Positions 6,375-14,511 of a stretch of DNA of 21,051 nucleotides are shown one piece after another. Both the position numbers and the translations under genes were made by a program. Location: NCBI GenBank assembly GCA_964415245.1, contig CAYQAJ010000058.1:1-21051 (forward strand). Direction: 5' to 3'. The notes under the pieces were generated by a model. The model saw only the letters and a program-made list of their open reading frames with translations, was not told where the DNA came from and searched no databases. The DNA is from CAYQAJ01 sp964415245 (GTDB taxonomy: Bacteria > Planctomycetota > Planctomycetia > Pirellulales > Pirellulaceae). Within the stretch, counting starts at the first letter, position 1, and every line of letters starts with the position of its first letter.

Positions 6375-6468
6375 GCTTATCCAAAAACCGTCGGGGACTG
6401 GCTCACTTTGCGCAGTCCGCGGAGCAAAATGTGCCTGTCCCCTTCTCTGAGACGGTTTTTGGATAAGC
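6375..6468. mobile_element. 94-bp palindromic MITE-like element
   Basis: The termini are perfect 18-bp inverted repeats: GCTTATCCAAAAACCGTC at 6375-6392 and its complement at 6451-6468. The interior is also largely palindromic: GGGGACTGGCTCACTTTGC on the left mirrors GGGGACAGGCACATTTTGC read from the right. It has no coding capacity and ends 2 bp from the trpF stop codon. Its size and terminal repeats fit a non-autonomous miniature element or a large REP unit. In place it may also act as a transcription barrier between trpF and ahcY. Confidence 0.6.
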
Positions 6469-6470
6469 TC

Positions 6471-7130
6471 TTAGCCTGGCGCCAGGGCGTTGAGTGCCGT
6501 TTCGATGAAGCGCTGCATGAGCTTCGCGTCCTTCCGCCGGGCGCTCGTTTCGACGCCGCTGGCCACGTCGACCGCGTCAGGGCGAACGAGGCGAATGGCC
6601 TCGCCGACGTTTTCAGGCGAGAGGCCCCCAGCCAGAATGAGCGGCACTTTTCCGAGAAGGTCGCGAGTTTCGGCCATGCTTTTCCAATTCGCTATTCGCC
6701 CAGTCCCGCCGTACGATCCTTCGCAGACCGCATCGACCAATACGGCGCACGGCACGCAACCCAAACGAGCGCAGTCCTCCAGGTATGCCTTTGCGGGAGT
6801 AAGGCTTTCGTCGCCACAGCGGAAGGCCCGGATCAATGGGCGGCCTTTCAACTCGGCGAGCACCTGCGGCGATTCGTCGCCGTGCAACTGCACGTAGTCG
6901 AGGCCCAGTTCGTCCATCGTTTCCGCAATCTGCGACGCGGGGGTGTTCACGAATACGCCCACGCGCGCCACTCCTTCCGGCAATGCCTTGACCACTTCGC
7001 GTGCCACGTCGCGAGCGATGCACCGCGCGCTCTTCGAGTAAAAGTTCAATCCTACGGCATCAGCGCCCAAGCGCGCCGCTTCCAATGCGTCGGCCTTGTT
7101 CGTGATGCCGCAGATCTTCACGCGAAACAA
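6471..7130 (-). CDS. trpF: Phosphoribosylanthranilate isomerase
   Basis: TrpF converts N-(5-phosphoribosyl)anthranilate to the ribulose form (CdRP) in tryptophan synthesis and is a single TIM barrel. The start is set at TTG 7130, giving 219 residues that begin MFRVKICGIT. This places the catalytic cysteine at position 7, as in characterised enzymes, and the catalytic aspartate in LVDAV at 133. Other signatures are LGADAVGLNFYSKSAR (21-36), VQLHGDESP (80-88), GSYGGTG (138-144) and the phosphate-binding LILAGGLSPENV near the C-terminus. A longer upstream frame to 7460 adds about 110 residues that look noncoding. No other trp gene is nearby. The 3' end abuts the palindromic element at 6375-6468. 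Confidence 0.93.
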   Translation of the reverse strand: MFRVKICGITNKADALEAARLGADAVGLNFYSKSARCIARDVAREVVKALPEGVARVGVFVNTPASQIAETMDELGLDYVQLHGDESPQVLAELKGRPLIRAFRCGDESLTPAKAYLEDCARLGCVPCAVLVDAVCEGSYGGTGRIANWKSMAETRDLLGKVPLILAGGLSPENVGEAIRLVRPDAVDVASGVETSARRKDAKLMQRFIETALNALAPG

Positions 7131-7466
7131 TGGAGCGATTCCAGCAGAGAAACGATGGTGGACCGACGAGCAGAATTCGATCGTAGGCCGACCGACAAGA
7201 CTGCCATGTCCATTATCCGTTGGCTTGCTCCGCACGCCAATGCTTTTGCCAAGGAAGCGACGTGGCTGCGCCAATAGCGCCTGGGGCATCCGGGATGTTT
7301 GCATTGGCCTTAAGGTCTCGCGCGGCCGGCGTCGATAAAAAAGGAACGTATCCGTGCGCCCAGGCCGTTTTGCGCGCTGCGACAACCCGTTCGGCACTGG
7401 CGCGACAGCCGGCGTGCGCGGGCGCAAACCCTTCTCATCACCAACAGAACAACAGCCCACTGCACC
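7131..7466. other. Divergent intergenic region, 336 bp
   Basis: This is the only strand switch in the window: every supported gene to the left is on the minus strand and every one to the right is on the plus strand. It must hold promoters for trpF and for the polysaccharide block, but no convincing hexamer pair, operator or small gene is seen. Confidence 0.5.
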
Positions 7467-9337
7467 ATGTCGGGGCTTAAGGCGAAGCTGCCGTGGTCGA
7501 CGCGGCGGACGACCAATCGGTCTGCCCGCAGCCGACCGTACGTCTTCATGGTGACCCTGCTAGCAGTGTTCCTGCTGGGGCTGTTGATCTTCCGCGCGCC
7601 GATCCACGGTTACCTGGCCGGGGCGGCGATTTCCGTACGTCTTGCCGATCGAGACGGCCTTTCCGACGAGCAGATTGCCGAGGCGATTCACGGCGAGTTG
7701 GCGTCCGACCAGCGGCTGCGGAGTGCCGCCGAATCGGCGGGCCGGGACGCAGGTGCACCAATCGAGCCGCTGCGCGATGCCATCAGCGTTCGCCTCGAAC
7801 CGGCCGACTCGCTGGGTCACTCACTCGTCGACGTGAGCTACTTGGGAAGCGACCGCCGGGAAGCGGTGCAACTGGTCGAGCGCTTGGCAGCCGACTACGT
7901 TTGCTCGGTTCAGGACCGTCAGCAGCAAAGAGTGGCCCAAAGATCGCAGCGAGTCGAACGGGCGCGGCTGGATCGTGCTCGCGAGCGGGAAGAGACGGCC
8001 GGTGCCGCGCGCGATGCCTTTCTCGGCGAGCACCTGGACACACTCACGATCGACTCGGCGACCGACGCTTTGAATAAGCCTGGCTCTGCGGATGGATCTG
8101 CTCGCACAGCCGCGGCCGATAAACGCTCGTCGAAAAGCACCTCATCGCGCGACAGCTCGGACACGAAAACTCCCGACGAAACGGTCATCGAGCGCGATCC
8201 CAACGACACGACGGGGAGCGGGCCATCGATCATTGTTCGCGTTTACCCGGACGAGTCTCAGTCCCCGAGCCCCGCAAACGGGCTGCACCGTGCCACGCCT
8301 CAGACGGGGGCCACGCCTCAGGCGGGGGCCGCGCCTCAGATGGGCGNNNNNNNNNNNNNNNNNNNNNNNNNNNNNNNNNNNNNNNNNNNNNNNNNNNNNN
8401 NNNNNNNNNNNNNNNNNNNNNNNNNNNNNNNNNNNNNNNNNNNNNNGCCACGCCTCAGACGGGGGCCACGCCTCAGGCGGGGGCCGCGCCTCAGATGGGC
8501 GCCGCGCCTCCGATGGTGGTGAATCCGGACTGGATGAAGCTCCAGCAGCAGGCCGTCGCCCTGGAAAAGCAGCGAACGAAACTGTTGGCCGATTACACGT
8601 CCGCTCACCCCCTCGTGCGCAGAATCGACGACGAGATCGGGCGGATCAGCCGGCAGATCGAGCGGACGCCGCGCTTCGTGCAGGCGCCGGAAGGCCCGGG
8701 CGGGTCAGATGGCGCTGCGTCGCGCGAGAATCGCGGCGATAACAATGCCGTTGCGAGTCAGGCTGACGCCCAGCGACGGGCGGCCGCCGAACGGCACGCC
8801 GCCGAAGTCCGAAGTGAATACGTAGCCTTGACGGAAGCGTATCTCGCGGCGCGGGTCGAGCGCCGGCGGCTGGAACAGACATTCGCCGAAGAAAACGCTG
8901 TCGATAAGGCGCTCGTTCACGACGCGCACATGGCCGGCGCAGCGCAGCTCGTCGGCCGCGTAGGCGGCACCCCTTCGCGCAGCCAGCTTGCGCTGTTGGG
9001 GCTCGTGGCAGCTTTGGCAGCGGGGGCCGCGGCGCTCATGGTCGGAAAACCGCTCAAGGCGGGCGTCTTTTACCGCGTCGAAGACGTGCAACAACGGCTG
9101 GCAGTGCCGGTCGTCGCATGTCTGCCCACCGGCGATGGTCCTCCACTGCCCGTCGCCGGCCCGGCTCGGCGATGGGCGTCGACCATTATCACAACGTGCG
9201 AGTTGACGCTGGCGGCTGTGGTTATTGGATTTGTGCTGGTGGCGCTGGTGCAGAGCGAGGTGACGCAGCAATTCACGGCCGACCCCCTGGGATCGATCGG
9301 CGAGGCGGTGACGCGAGTCACTTCCGCTTGGCGGTGA
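7467..9337 (+). CDS. Wzz/GumC-like polysaccharide copolymerase, interrupted by an assembly gap
   Basis: These are two parts of one gene around 100 Ns at 8347-8446. The left part has a transmembrane helix (about 24-43, VFMVTLLAVFLLGLLIF), then a periplasmic domain with Wzz-like spacing (AGAAISVRLAD, VDVSYLGSDRREAVQLVERLAADYV) and a charged coiled coil. A low-complexity linker of six-residue repeats (ATPQTG, ATPQAG, AAPQMG) carries the gap. The right part has a second coiled coil containing DYTSAHPLVRRIDDEIGRIS, the GNVR-like signature of chain-length determinants, then two membrane segments (about 8985-9046 and 9177-9255) with a short loop between them. The two parts differ in nominal frame only because the N run has arbitrary length; joining the identical 55-nt flanks gives an open 571-residue frame. 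It has no fused kinase domain. It should regulate export or chain length of an exopolysaccharide. Confidence 0.75.
8292..8501 (+). repeat. 18-bp in-frame tandem repeat spanning the gap
   Basis: The unit is GCCACGCCTCAGACGGGG with variants, encoding six residues. The 55 nt before the gap (8292-8346) are identical to the 55 nt after it (8447-8501), including the same order of unit variants. A final degenerate unit reads AAPPMV. The true copy number is unknown. Confidence 0.85.
8347..8446. other. Assembly gap of exactly 100 N
   Basis: The round length indicates a placeholder, not a measured distance. The gap lies inside the tandem repeat of the Wzz-like gene. Confidence 0.98.
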
Positions 9338-9694
9338 GCAGCTTGCGGCATTGCCGCCGTGACCGCTGCTCCGCAATGCGTGTCGATGAGCAAATCGTTT
9401 CAGGAAGACCGGGATGATGACAGGGGTTGGAGAATTAACACAGCAAAGGAAGAGCGAGATAGGTGCGTTGACAAGACGGTTTTTCCGTGTCGGCACTTTG
9501 GGTTGCGTGCGTCGACAATATGGAGAGAAGCAGTCGGGTCGGCCGATGTTTACGGACGAACCCAGATCGGCTGACCTGCGTGGGGTGTTGACCTGCACGA
9601 GGTGATCATCGATTCGGCTCGGCGGCGGATGGATGCGTAGCAGCGGCGCAGAGTGCGAAGACTGCGGCGACCGTACAGTGTGGGGAAACGGTTC
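9338..9694. other. Intergenic spacer between the Wzz-like and ATPase genes
   Basis: These 357 bases hold no recognisable gene. The plus strand has a TTGACA at 9468-9473 without a matching -10 box at the right distance, and an imperfect small hairpin ACGG-TTTTT-CCGT at about 9476-9488. The spacer is long for an operon, so the ATPase gene may have its own promoter. Confidence 0.45.
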
Positions 9695-11560
9695 ATGTAC
9701 GAAGAGTTTTTCGGCTTCCACAGGTGCCCGTTTGCGGCGGTTCCCTGCGCCGACTTATACGTTCCCACTGAGGCTATCGAGCATGCGCGGCAATCGCTGG
9801 CCCGCGCCATCGAAATGGCCAGCGGACCGGGCCTGTTGGTTGGCCCGGCCGGCACCGGCAAGACGCTGCTTTGCCTGATGCTGGCGGAGCAGTTCCGCCA
9901 CACCTATTCGGTCGTCACGCTGGCGAGCGCACGGCTGGCCACGCGGCGTGCCCTGCTGCAAAACATTCTGTTCGAGCTGGGTCTGCCCTATCGTGACCGC
10001 GACGAAGGGGAACTGCGGCTGGCACTGATGGACTACCTGGAGCCGGGTTCCGCGTGCCCCAACGGCCTGTTGCTGCTGGTCGATGAGGCACACACGCTGC
10101 CACTGCGGCTGCTGGAAGAGATTCGCCTGATCACGAATCTGACGCGCGAAGGGCTGCCGCGCGTGCGGCTGGTTCTGGCCGGCGGTCCGCAGCTTGAAGA
10201 GCGGTTTACCAGCCCCAAGCTCGCGACATTCCAGCAGCGCATTGCCGCGCGATGCTACCTGCATCCGCTCCCTCACGACGAGACGTGCGAGTACGTACGG
10301 CGGCGAATTGCCACCGCGGGAGAGCAGTGCGACGCAATCTTTACCGCCGACGCGCTGACCGCCGTACACCGCGTGACCGAGGGCATCCCCCGGTTGATCA
10401 ACCAGGTGTGCGACCTGGCGCTGTTGATGGCGGCCGCGGGTGGAAAGTTCACGATCGACGGAGCGGGCATCGACGAGGCGTGGAGCGATTTGCAGCAGTT
10501 GCCGGCGCCACGGCGAATTGATGAAGGCGTCGAGCGCGCGGGTGCCCACGTGATCGAGTTCGGGCAGCTCGACGATGAGCCGATGGAGAACGCTGCCTTG
10601 GGCGTGGCACCGATGGCCGACGCGCTGCTTCCGGAGTTCGATGCCGCGGGCGTAACTGCGGGTGATACCGAGGGCGAAACCGCAAGCGAAACGGCGAGCG
10701 ATCTCGCTCGCGCGGACGTTTACGAGGTGCCGCACGCTGCCGATCGGAATGACGAACCCGCGATTCTCCCGCTCACCGAACAGGCGGAACCCGAGCACGT
10801 CCCACCCGACGCTGGCGTGCTGTTTCACGGGCCGCACGAATTGTTCGGCGGCGCGTATGACGAGGAAGAGATCGTCATCGATCGATACGCGAGCCTGGGG
10901 CAGGGCGGGGAATCGATCCGCTACCGCGTGGCCAGCAGCGAAGGGCGCGACCTTGCCGCGGCGCTCAGTGAGCCTCCCGTCGTGCCGGACAACGCCGGAT
11001 CGGATCACGAGCGGATCGTTCGATCGGACCACACGAGCGACGACAGCCAACGCTTGGAGGAACCGCTCGATCCGGCATCCGACCCGGTCATGCCCGACGA
11101 CGACGCGTTCCGCGATCACGAAGTTCACCTTGCCGCGCCGAACGTACCGCCGGTCGCACAGCAGCCGAGTCACTGGGAATCGACCGAGCCCAAGGTACCC
11201 GGCATGCCCGCGCGCGACACGGACGAAGCGCACTACTACGCGGAGCCGACCCGGCCCGAGTGGCTCACGGCGGCAGCGGATCGGGCCGACGAACTACTGG
11301 CCGAAGCGCAGCGTGCGTATCCGGGTGATTCCCGTGCGGCAGTGGATCGCGATCGGCGGGGAGAGGCCGGTTACGGCGGTGAATCGGACGATGACTTAAT
11401 CGTGGTGGAAGACGACACGCCGGCGGCTCAAGCCATCGCGGAAGAGGGGCGGGGAGCGGAAGTGCGACGCGAGTCGAAACGTCGGCAGCCGGAGCGACCC
11501 TCGGCGGGTGCTCGACGCATGGAGTACCGCCAATTGTTCGCCCGCCTGCGGCGCAGTTAG
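9695..11560 (+). CDS. ExeA/GspA-like AAA ATPase with long acidic C-terminal tail
   Basis: The 621-residue product begins MYEEFFGFHRCPFAAVPCAD, the typical start of ExeA-type ATPases (xYexfFGfxexPFxxxPd). The AAA core has Walker A GPAGTGKT (50-57), Walker B LLLLVDEAH (125-133), a sensor-type segment RLVLAGGPQLEERF, and the winged C-lid containing VTEGIPRLINQVCDLALL. The core ends near residue 280. The remaining 340 residues are acidic and low in complexity, and probably disordered. They end in a basic motif, RRMEYRQLFARLRR. Related ATPases accompany XrtA-type exopolysaccharide systems, where they are thought to power assembly or export. ATG 9695 is preferred over the longer frame because it begins the conserved motif and has GGGGAA upstream. 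The next gene starts 17 bp after its stop. Confidence 0.85.
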   Translation: MYEEFFGFHRCPFAAVPCADLYVPTEAIEHARQSLARAIEMASGPGLLVGPAGTGKTLLCLMLAEQFRHTYSVVTLASARLATRRALLQNILFELGLPYRDRDEGELRLALMDYLEPGSACPNGLLLLVDEAHTLPLRLLEEIRLITNLTREGLPRVRLVLAGGPQLEERFTSPKLATFQQRIAARCYLHPLPHDETCEYVRRRIATAGEQCDAIFTADALTAVHRVTEGIPRLINQVCDLALLMAAAGGKFTIDGAGIDEAWSDLQQLPAPRRIDEGVERAGAHVIEFGQLDDEPMENAALGVAPMADALLPEFDAAGVTAGDTEGETASETASDLARADVYEVPHAADRNDEPAILPLTEQAEPEHVPPDAGVLFHGPHELFGGAYDEEEIVIDRYASLGQGGESIRYRVASSEGRDLAAALSEPPVVPDNAGSDHERIVRSDHTSDDSQRLEEPLDPASDPVMPDDDAFRDHEVHLAAPNVPPVAQQPSHWESTEPKVPGMPARDTDEAHYYAEPTRPEWLTAAADRADELLAEAQRAYPGDSRAAVDRDRRGEAGYGGESDDDLIVVEDDTPAAQAIAEEGRGAEVRRESKRRQPERPSAGARRMEYRQLFARLRRS

Positions 11561-11577
11561 AAAGACGTGTTCACCCC

Positions 11578-13341
11578 ATGAACCGCATGCTGCGAGCCTT
11601 GAAGCAGTTGGAGGCCAAATCGGCCGCCGACGTCAATGAAAAGCCAGCCGGCGCGATCGACGCCGCCGGCATCGTCGAGGCGCCGCAAGCGCCGAGTCCC
11701 GCCGATGTCAACGACGAGGCGCCGCAACCGCCGGGTCCCGCCGACGTGGCCGACGAGTCGCCCCAGGTGCTCGACGCCGCCGACGTGGCCCACGATGCGC
11801 AGCAGGCGATTGTAACCGCCGAAGCCGCCATCGAATCGCTGCACGAGGCTGACAGCACTGAGGTCGGCGACGATCGGTCGTCGGTGATGGACTCTGCCGC
11901 GTGGCCCGACGTAGCTGAGCTCGTCGACGATTCGTCGCCCGCGATCGACGCTGCCGCCGAGCCTGCCGATGCGCCCCCTGCATGGGATGACGTCGCGGCG
12001 GACAGTAACGTGCCGAGTGCGGTCGTCGACGAAGCCGGCGGTGACACAGTTGCCGAGCACGGCCCCACCGATCATTCGTACGACGACATCGAGCGAGCCG
12101 AATTCAACGAAGTTACGCCTGGCGATCCCGAGGCGATTCGCGTACCTGAATACCTCGATCAGCAACACCAAGATCACATCGCAAGCGCGGACGAGCCAGG
12201 TAACGAAGACCAGTACCAAGATCGAGTCGCCATCCCGGGCGAGATAACAGACGCAGACCAAGACCCCATCCAAGGCGAGTTCCAGCACGAGGTCGAAGAA
12301 GTCGACCCCTATGCGGTCCCACCTTCTCATGGCGACAATTCCGACGCCTCGCTCTGGGATTCGAGCCCGACCGCCGAATCGCCTTGGGACGATCACGTGT
12401 CGGCGGGGTTGCCGGAATTGGTCGACGCAGTTTCCAGCGAATATGCCGTGATCGAAACCGACGAAGGGGAACCTACGACTGAAGTGCCGCGCGATTCGCT
12501 GGTCGACTCGACAGATCACGCCACGCCCGATTCGACATCGGAATTGCTACCGGACACGTCGCCGGACTCGTCGGACACATCACCGGAGCCGTCACTGGAT
12601 GCGTTGCCGGAGCCGTCACTCGAGACATCGCACGATTCGTGGACCGGCACGCGATCGCTGGGCGCCGCCAACTCGCCGCCGCACCTGGTGCGCCGGCCCG
12701 CTGCCATTGAGTCGTCGCTGCTCGAGGGCGAGCCGGAGACGCCTCTGGGCCGCGCGTACCTGGCGTTGGCCGACCGCATTTCGCGTCAATGGTGGATGCA
12801 GGCCTCCGCGGCATTGCTGCTCGTCGCTCCGGACATGGAGCCCGAGGTGTGCCGCACCGCCGCTCATCTCGCGGCCCGACTTGCCCGCCACGGAACGCGC
12901 GACGTGCTGCTGATGGACTGCAACGTGACGGACAAGGCGCTCTCCGATCTGTTCGAGCTCCGCGGCAAGGCGGGACTGACCGACGTGCTGCACGGTCGGG
13001 CCGACGCCGCCGAATGTGTGACCGCCACGTCGATCGACGGGCTGCACGTGCTTCCCGCGGGACGGGGCGACGCGCGGCAATTCGACGACGTTGCCCGCAG
13101 CATTGGACAACTCCTCGCCCAGCTCAAACAGCGGTACCGCTACGTGATCGCCTCGGGCGACGCGCAGGAAGCGGCGGGCCGCGTGATTGCCCGACTTTGC
13201 GACGGCACGTACGTGCTGGTGCGCCTCGGTCAGACCGAAATGGAGCCGGCGGCACTTGCGATGCAGCACCTTCTGGAGGCCGGCGCGCGAGTGCTGGGCT
13301 GTGTCGTGGTCAACGCGCCTGAGGGGCTGGGCGTCGAGTAA
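11578..13341 (+). CDS. CpsD/BY-kinase-like protein with degenerate P-loop and acidic N-terminal arm
   Basis: The 587-residue product starts MNRMLRALKQLEAKSA, like the MSRIxEALKxAE helix at the start of many BY-kinases. Residues 17 to about 385 are acidic, low-complexity and repetitive. The C-terminal 200 residues follow the BY-kinase/ParA-like fold: PLGRAYLALADRI, a strand ALLLVAPDMEPEVCRTAAHLA (412-432), DVLLMDCNVTDKALSDLFEL (442-461), GLTDVLHG, LHVLPAGR and RYVIASGDAQ (521-530). At the expected GxGKS/T Walker A site the sequence is DMEPEVC, with no lysine or glycine loop. The Walker B IDTPP is replaced by IASGD, and there is no C-terminal tyrosine cluster. It is probably a non-catalytic pseudokinase that scaffolds the Wzz-like protein and the ATPase. 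Confidence 0.75.
   Translation: MNRMLRALKQLEAKSAADVNEKPAGAIDAAGIVEAPQAPSPADVNDEAPQPPGPADVADESPQVLDAADVAHDAQQAIVTAEAAIESLHEADSTEVGDDRSSVMDSAAWPDVAELVDDSSPAIDAAAEPADAPPAWDDVAADSNVPSAVVDEAGGDTVAEHGPTDHSYDDIERAEFNEVTPGDPEAIRVPEYLDQQHQDHIASADEPGNEDQYQDRVAIPGEITDADQDPIQGEFQHEVEEVDPYAVPPSHGDNSDASLWDSSPTAESPWDDHVSAGLPELVDAVSSEYAVIETDEGEPTTEVPRDSLVDSTDHATPDSTSELLPDTSPDSSDTSPEPSLDALPEPSLETSHDSWTGTRSLGAANSPPHLVRRPAAIESSLLEGEPETPLGRAYLALADRISRQWWMQASAALLLVAPDMEPEVCRTAAHLAARLARHGTRDVLLMDCNVTDKALSDLFELRGKAGLTDVLHGRADAAECVTATSIDGLHVLPAGRGDARQFDDVARSIGQLLAQLKQRYRYVIASGDAQEAAGRVIARLCDGTYVLVRLGQTEMEPAALAMQHLLEAGARVLGCVVVNAPEGLGVE
11677..11832 (+). repeat. 39-bp in-frame repeats in the acidic arm of the pseudokinase
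   Basis: Three units of 39 bp (11677-11715, 11716-11754, 11755-11793) encode EAPQAPSPADVND, EAPQPPGPADVAD and ESPQVLDAADVAH. A fourth degenerate unit follows. The repeat preserves frame and acidity, which suggests expansion of a flexible linker. Confidence 0.75.
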
Positions 13342-13344
13342 ACG

Positions 13345-13385
13345 CCAAACGCCAAACGCCAAATCTCAAATCCCAAACAAGCTCC
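13345..13385 (+). repeat. 7-bp phased A/C-rich repeat after the pseudokinase gene
   Basis: The repeat begins with three AAACGCC-like units, then AAATCTC, AAATCCC and AAACAAG, starting just after the stop codon. The CAAAnnC texture is shared with spacers at about 15535-15600 and 17243-17319. Confidence 0.6.
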
Positions 13386-13428
13386 AAGCGCCAAAGATCA
13401 AAACGGCTGACGCGGCGACGCGGTGATC

Positions 13429-13438
13429 NNNNNNNNNN
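13429..13438. other. Run of 10 N
   Basis: A short unresolved stretch follows two ACGCGGCG-type 8-bp units (13410-13425) and precedes a 7-bp tandem repeat, so it lies in repeat-rich noncoding DNA. Confidence 0.98.
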
Positions 13439-13461
13439 GCGTACGCGGGCTGTCCGGATAT

Positions 13462-13503
13462 TCTGCACTCTGCACTCCGCACTCTGCATTCTGCCCTCTG
13501 CCC
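13462..13503 (+). repeat. 7-bp tandem repeat, six units
   Basis: The units are TCTGCAC twice, TCCGCAC, TCTGCAT and TCTGCCC twice, without interruption. They sit between the N run and the epimerase gene. Confidence 0.8.
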
Positions 13504-13568
13504 TTCGCGCTTTCCGTTCACCTGCTAAGCTGGTTGCACATTGAAAGTGGCACTCAGGAACGAAACGC

Positions 13569-14510
13569 ATGCGCGGCGTGCTGGTTACGGGCGGGGCGGG
13601 ATTCATCGGCTCGCACCTTGCCACGGCTTTGGTGGAGCGCGGCGACCGCGTGCGCGTGCTCGACAACCTCAGCACCGGCAGCCGCGGCAATCTGGAAGGC
13701 GTGCTCGACCGCATCGAGCTGATCGAAGGCGACGTGCGCGACGCCGATTGCGTGGCCCGCGCCGTGAAAGAGGTCGACTGCATCTTCCACCAGGCGGCGC
13801 TGGCCTCGGTGCCGCTGAGCGTCGAGCGTCCGCTCGACTCGCACGCGGTCTGCGCCACGGGAACGGTGATGCTGTTGGATCAAGCGCGTCGAGCCGGCGT
13901 GCGTCGCGTGGTGTATGCCGCTTCGAGCAGCGCCTACGGCGATCGACCGAGCCCATCGAAGCGCGAAACCGATCTGCCCGAAGCACTCTCGCCGTACGCG
14001 GCCGCCAAGCTGGCCGCCGAGTTCTACTGCCAGGCGTTCTACCGCACGTACGGCCTCGAAACCGTTTGCCTGCGGTACTTCAACGTGTTCGGGCCTCGGC
14101 AGGATCCGGCCAGCCCCTACTCGGCTGTCATCCCGATCTTCCTGACGCGTCTGCTCGCGGGAACAGCCCCGGTCGTGTACGGTGACGGCATGCAGTCGCG
14201 CGACTTCGTGTACGTGGGCGACGTGGTGCAGGCCAATCTGCTGGCCGCCGAATCGCCAAAAGCGCCGGGGCAGACCTTTAACGTGGGGAGCGGGCGAAGC
14301 ATCAGCCTGTTGGAGTTGATCGGCGCGCTGTCACGCCTGCTCGAAATCCACGTCGAGCCGATTCATGAGCCGCCGCGAGCCGGCGACGTGCGCGACAGTC
14401 TGGCCGACATCACGCTGGCCCGAGAGCTGCTCGGTTACGCGCCGCGCGTTGGGCTGGAAGAGGGATTGCGGCTCTCGCTCGACTATTATCGCGAGTTGGC
14501 AGCGCGATAG
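13569..14510 (+). CDS. NAD-dependent nucleotide-sugar epimerase (GalE/WbpP-like extended SDR)
   Basis: The 313-residue product is a complete extended short-chain dehydrogenase. The NAD-binding loop is TGGAGFIGSH (7-16), with acidic D31 after the second strand. GDVRD (54-58) contacts adenine. The catalytic set is SSSAYG (119-124) plus Y143 and K147 in SPYAAAK. RYFNVFGPRQDP and the C-terminal RDFVYVGDVV are typical of UDP-hexose and UDP-N-acetylhexosamine 4-epimerases. The exact sugar cannot be told: GalE, WbpP-type UDP-GlcNAc 4-epimerase or a decarboxylase relative are all possible. AGGAA lies eight bases before the ATG. Following the polysaccharide assembly genes, it probably supplies a sugar precursor. 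Confidence 0.88.
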   Translation: MRGVLVTGGAGFIGSHLATALVERGDRVRVLDNLSTGSRGNLEGVLDRIELIEGDVRDADCVARAVKEVDCIFHQAALASVPLSVERPLDSHAVCATGTVMLLDQARRAGVRRVVYAASSSAYGDRPSPSKRETDLPEALSPYAAAKLAAEFYCQAFYRTYGLETVCLRYFNVFGPRQDPASPYSAVIPIFLTRLLAGTAPVVYGDGMQSRDFVYVGDVVQANLLAAESPKAPGQTFNVGSGRSISLLELIGALSRLLEIHVEPIHEPPRAGDVRDSLADITLARELLGYAPRVGLEEGLRLSLDYYRELAAR

Positions 14511-14511
14511 T

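Larger units (their letters stand above)
6148..6470. other. Intergenic spacer between trpF and ahcY
   Basis: These 323 bases hold the ahcY promoter candidate, a 15-bp-arm hairpin and a 94-bp palindromic element that abuts the trpF stop. I looked for an SAH-type riboswitch in the ahcY leader and did not recognise its conserved core. Confidence 0.7.

Noticed and set aside
4936..6450. Long plus-strand open frame of 504 codons opposite ahcY
   Set aside because: It is a shadow of the clearly conserved ahcY frame; its translation is rich in His, Arg and Val with no family motif.
7131..7460. N-terminal extension of trpF to 7460
   Set aside because: The family starts at the KICGIT strand; TTG 7130 puts the catalytic Cys at residue 7, whereas the extension has no homology signature.
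8092..8742. Plus-strand open frame through the gap reading LRRGPRLRRGP
   Set aside because: It is the tandem repeat of the Wzz-like gene read in another frame.
9755..11233. 492-codon minus-strand open frame opposite the ExeA-like ATPase
   Set aside because: The plus strand encodes intact Walker A and B motifs; the minus frame shows none.
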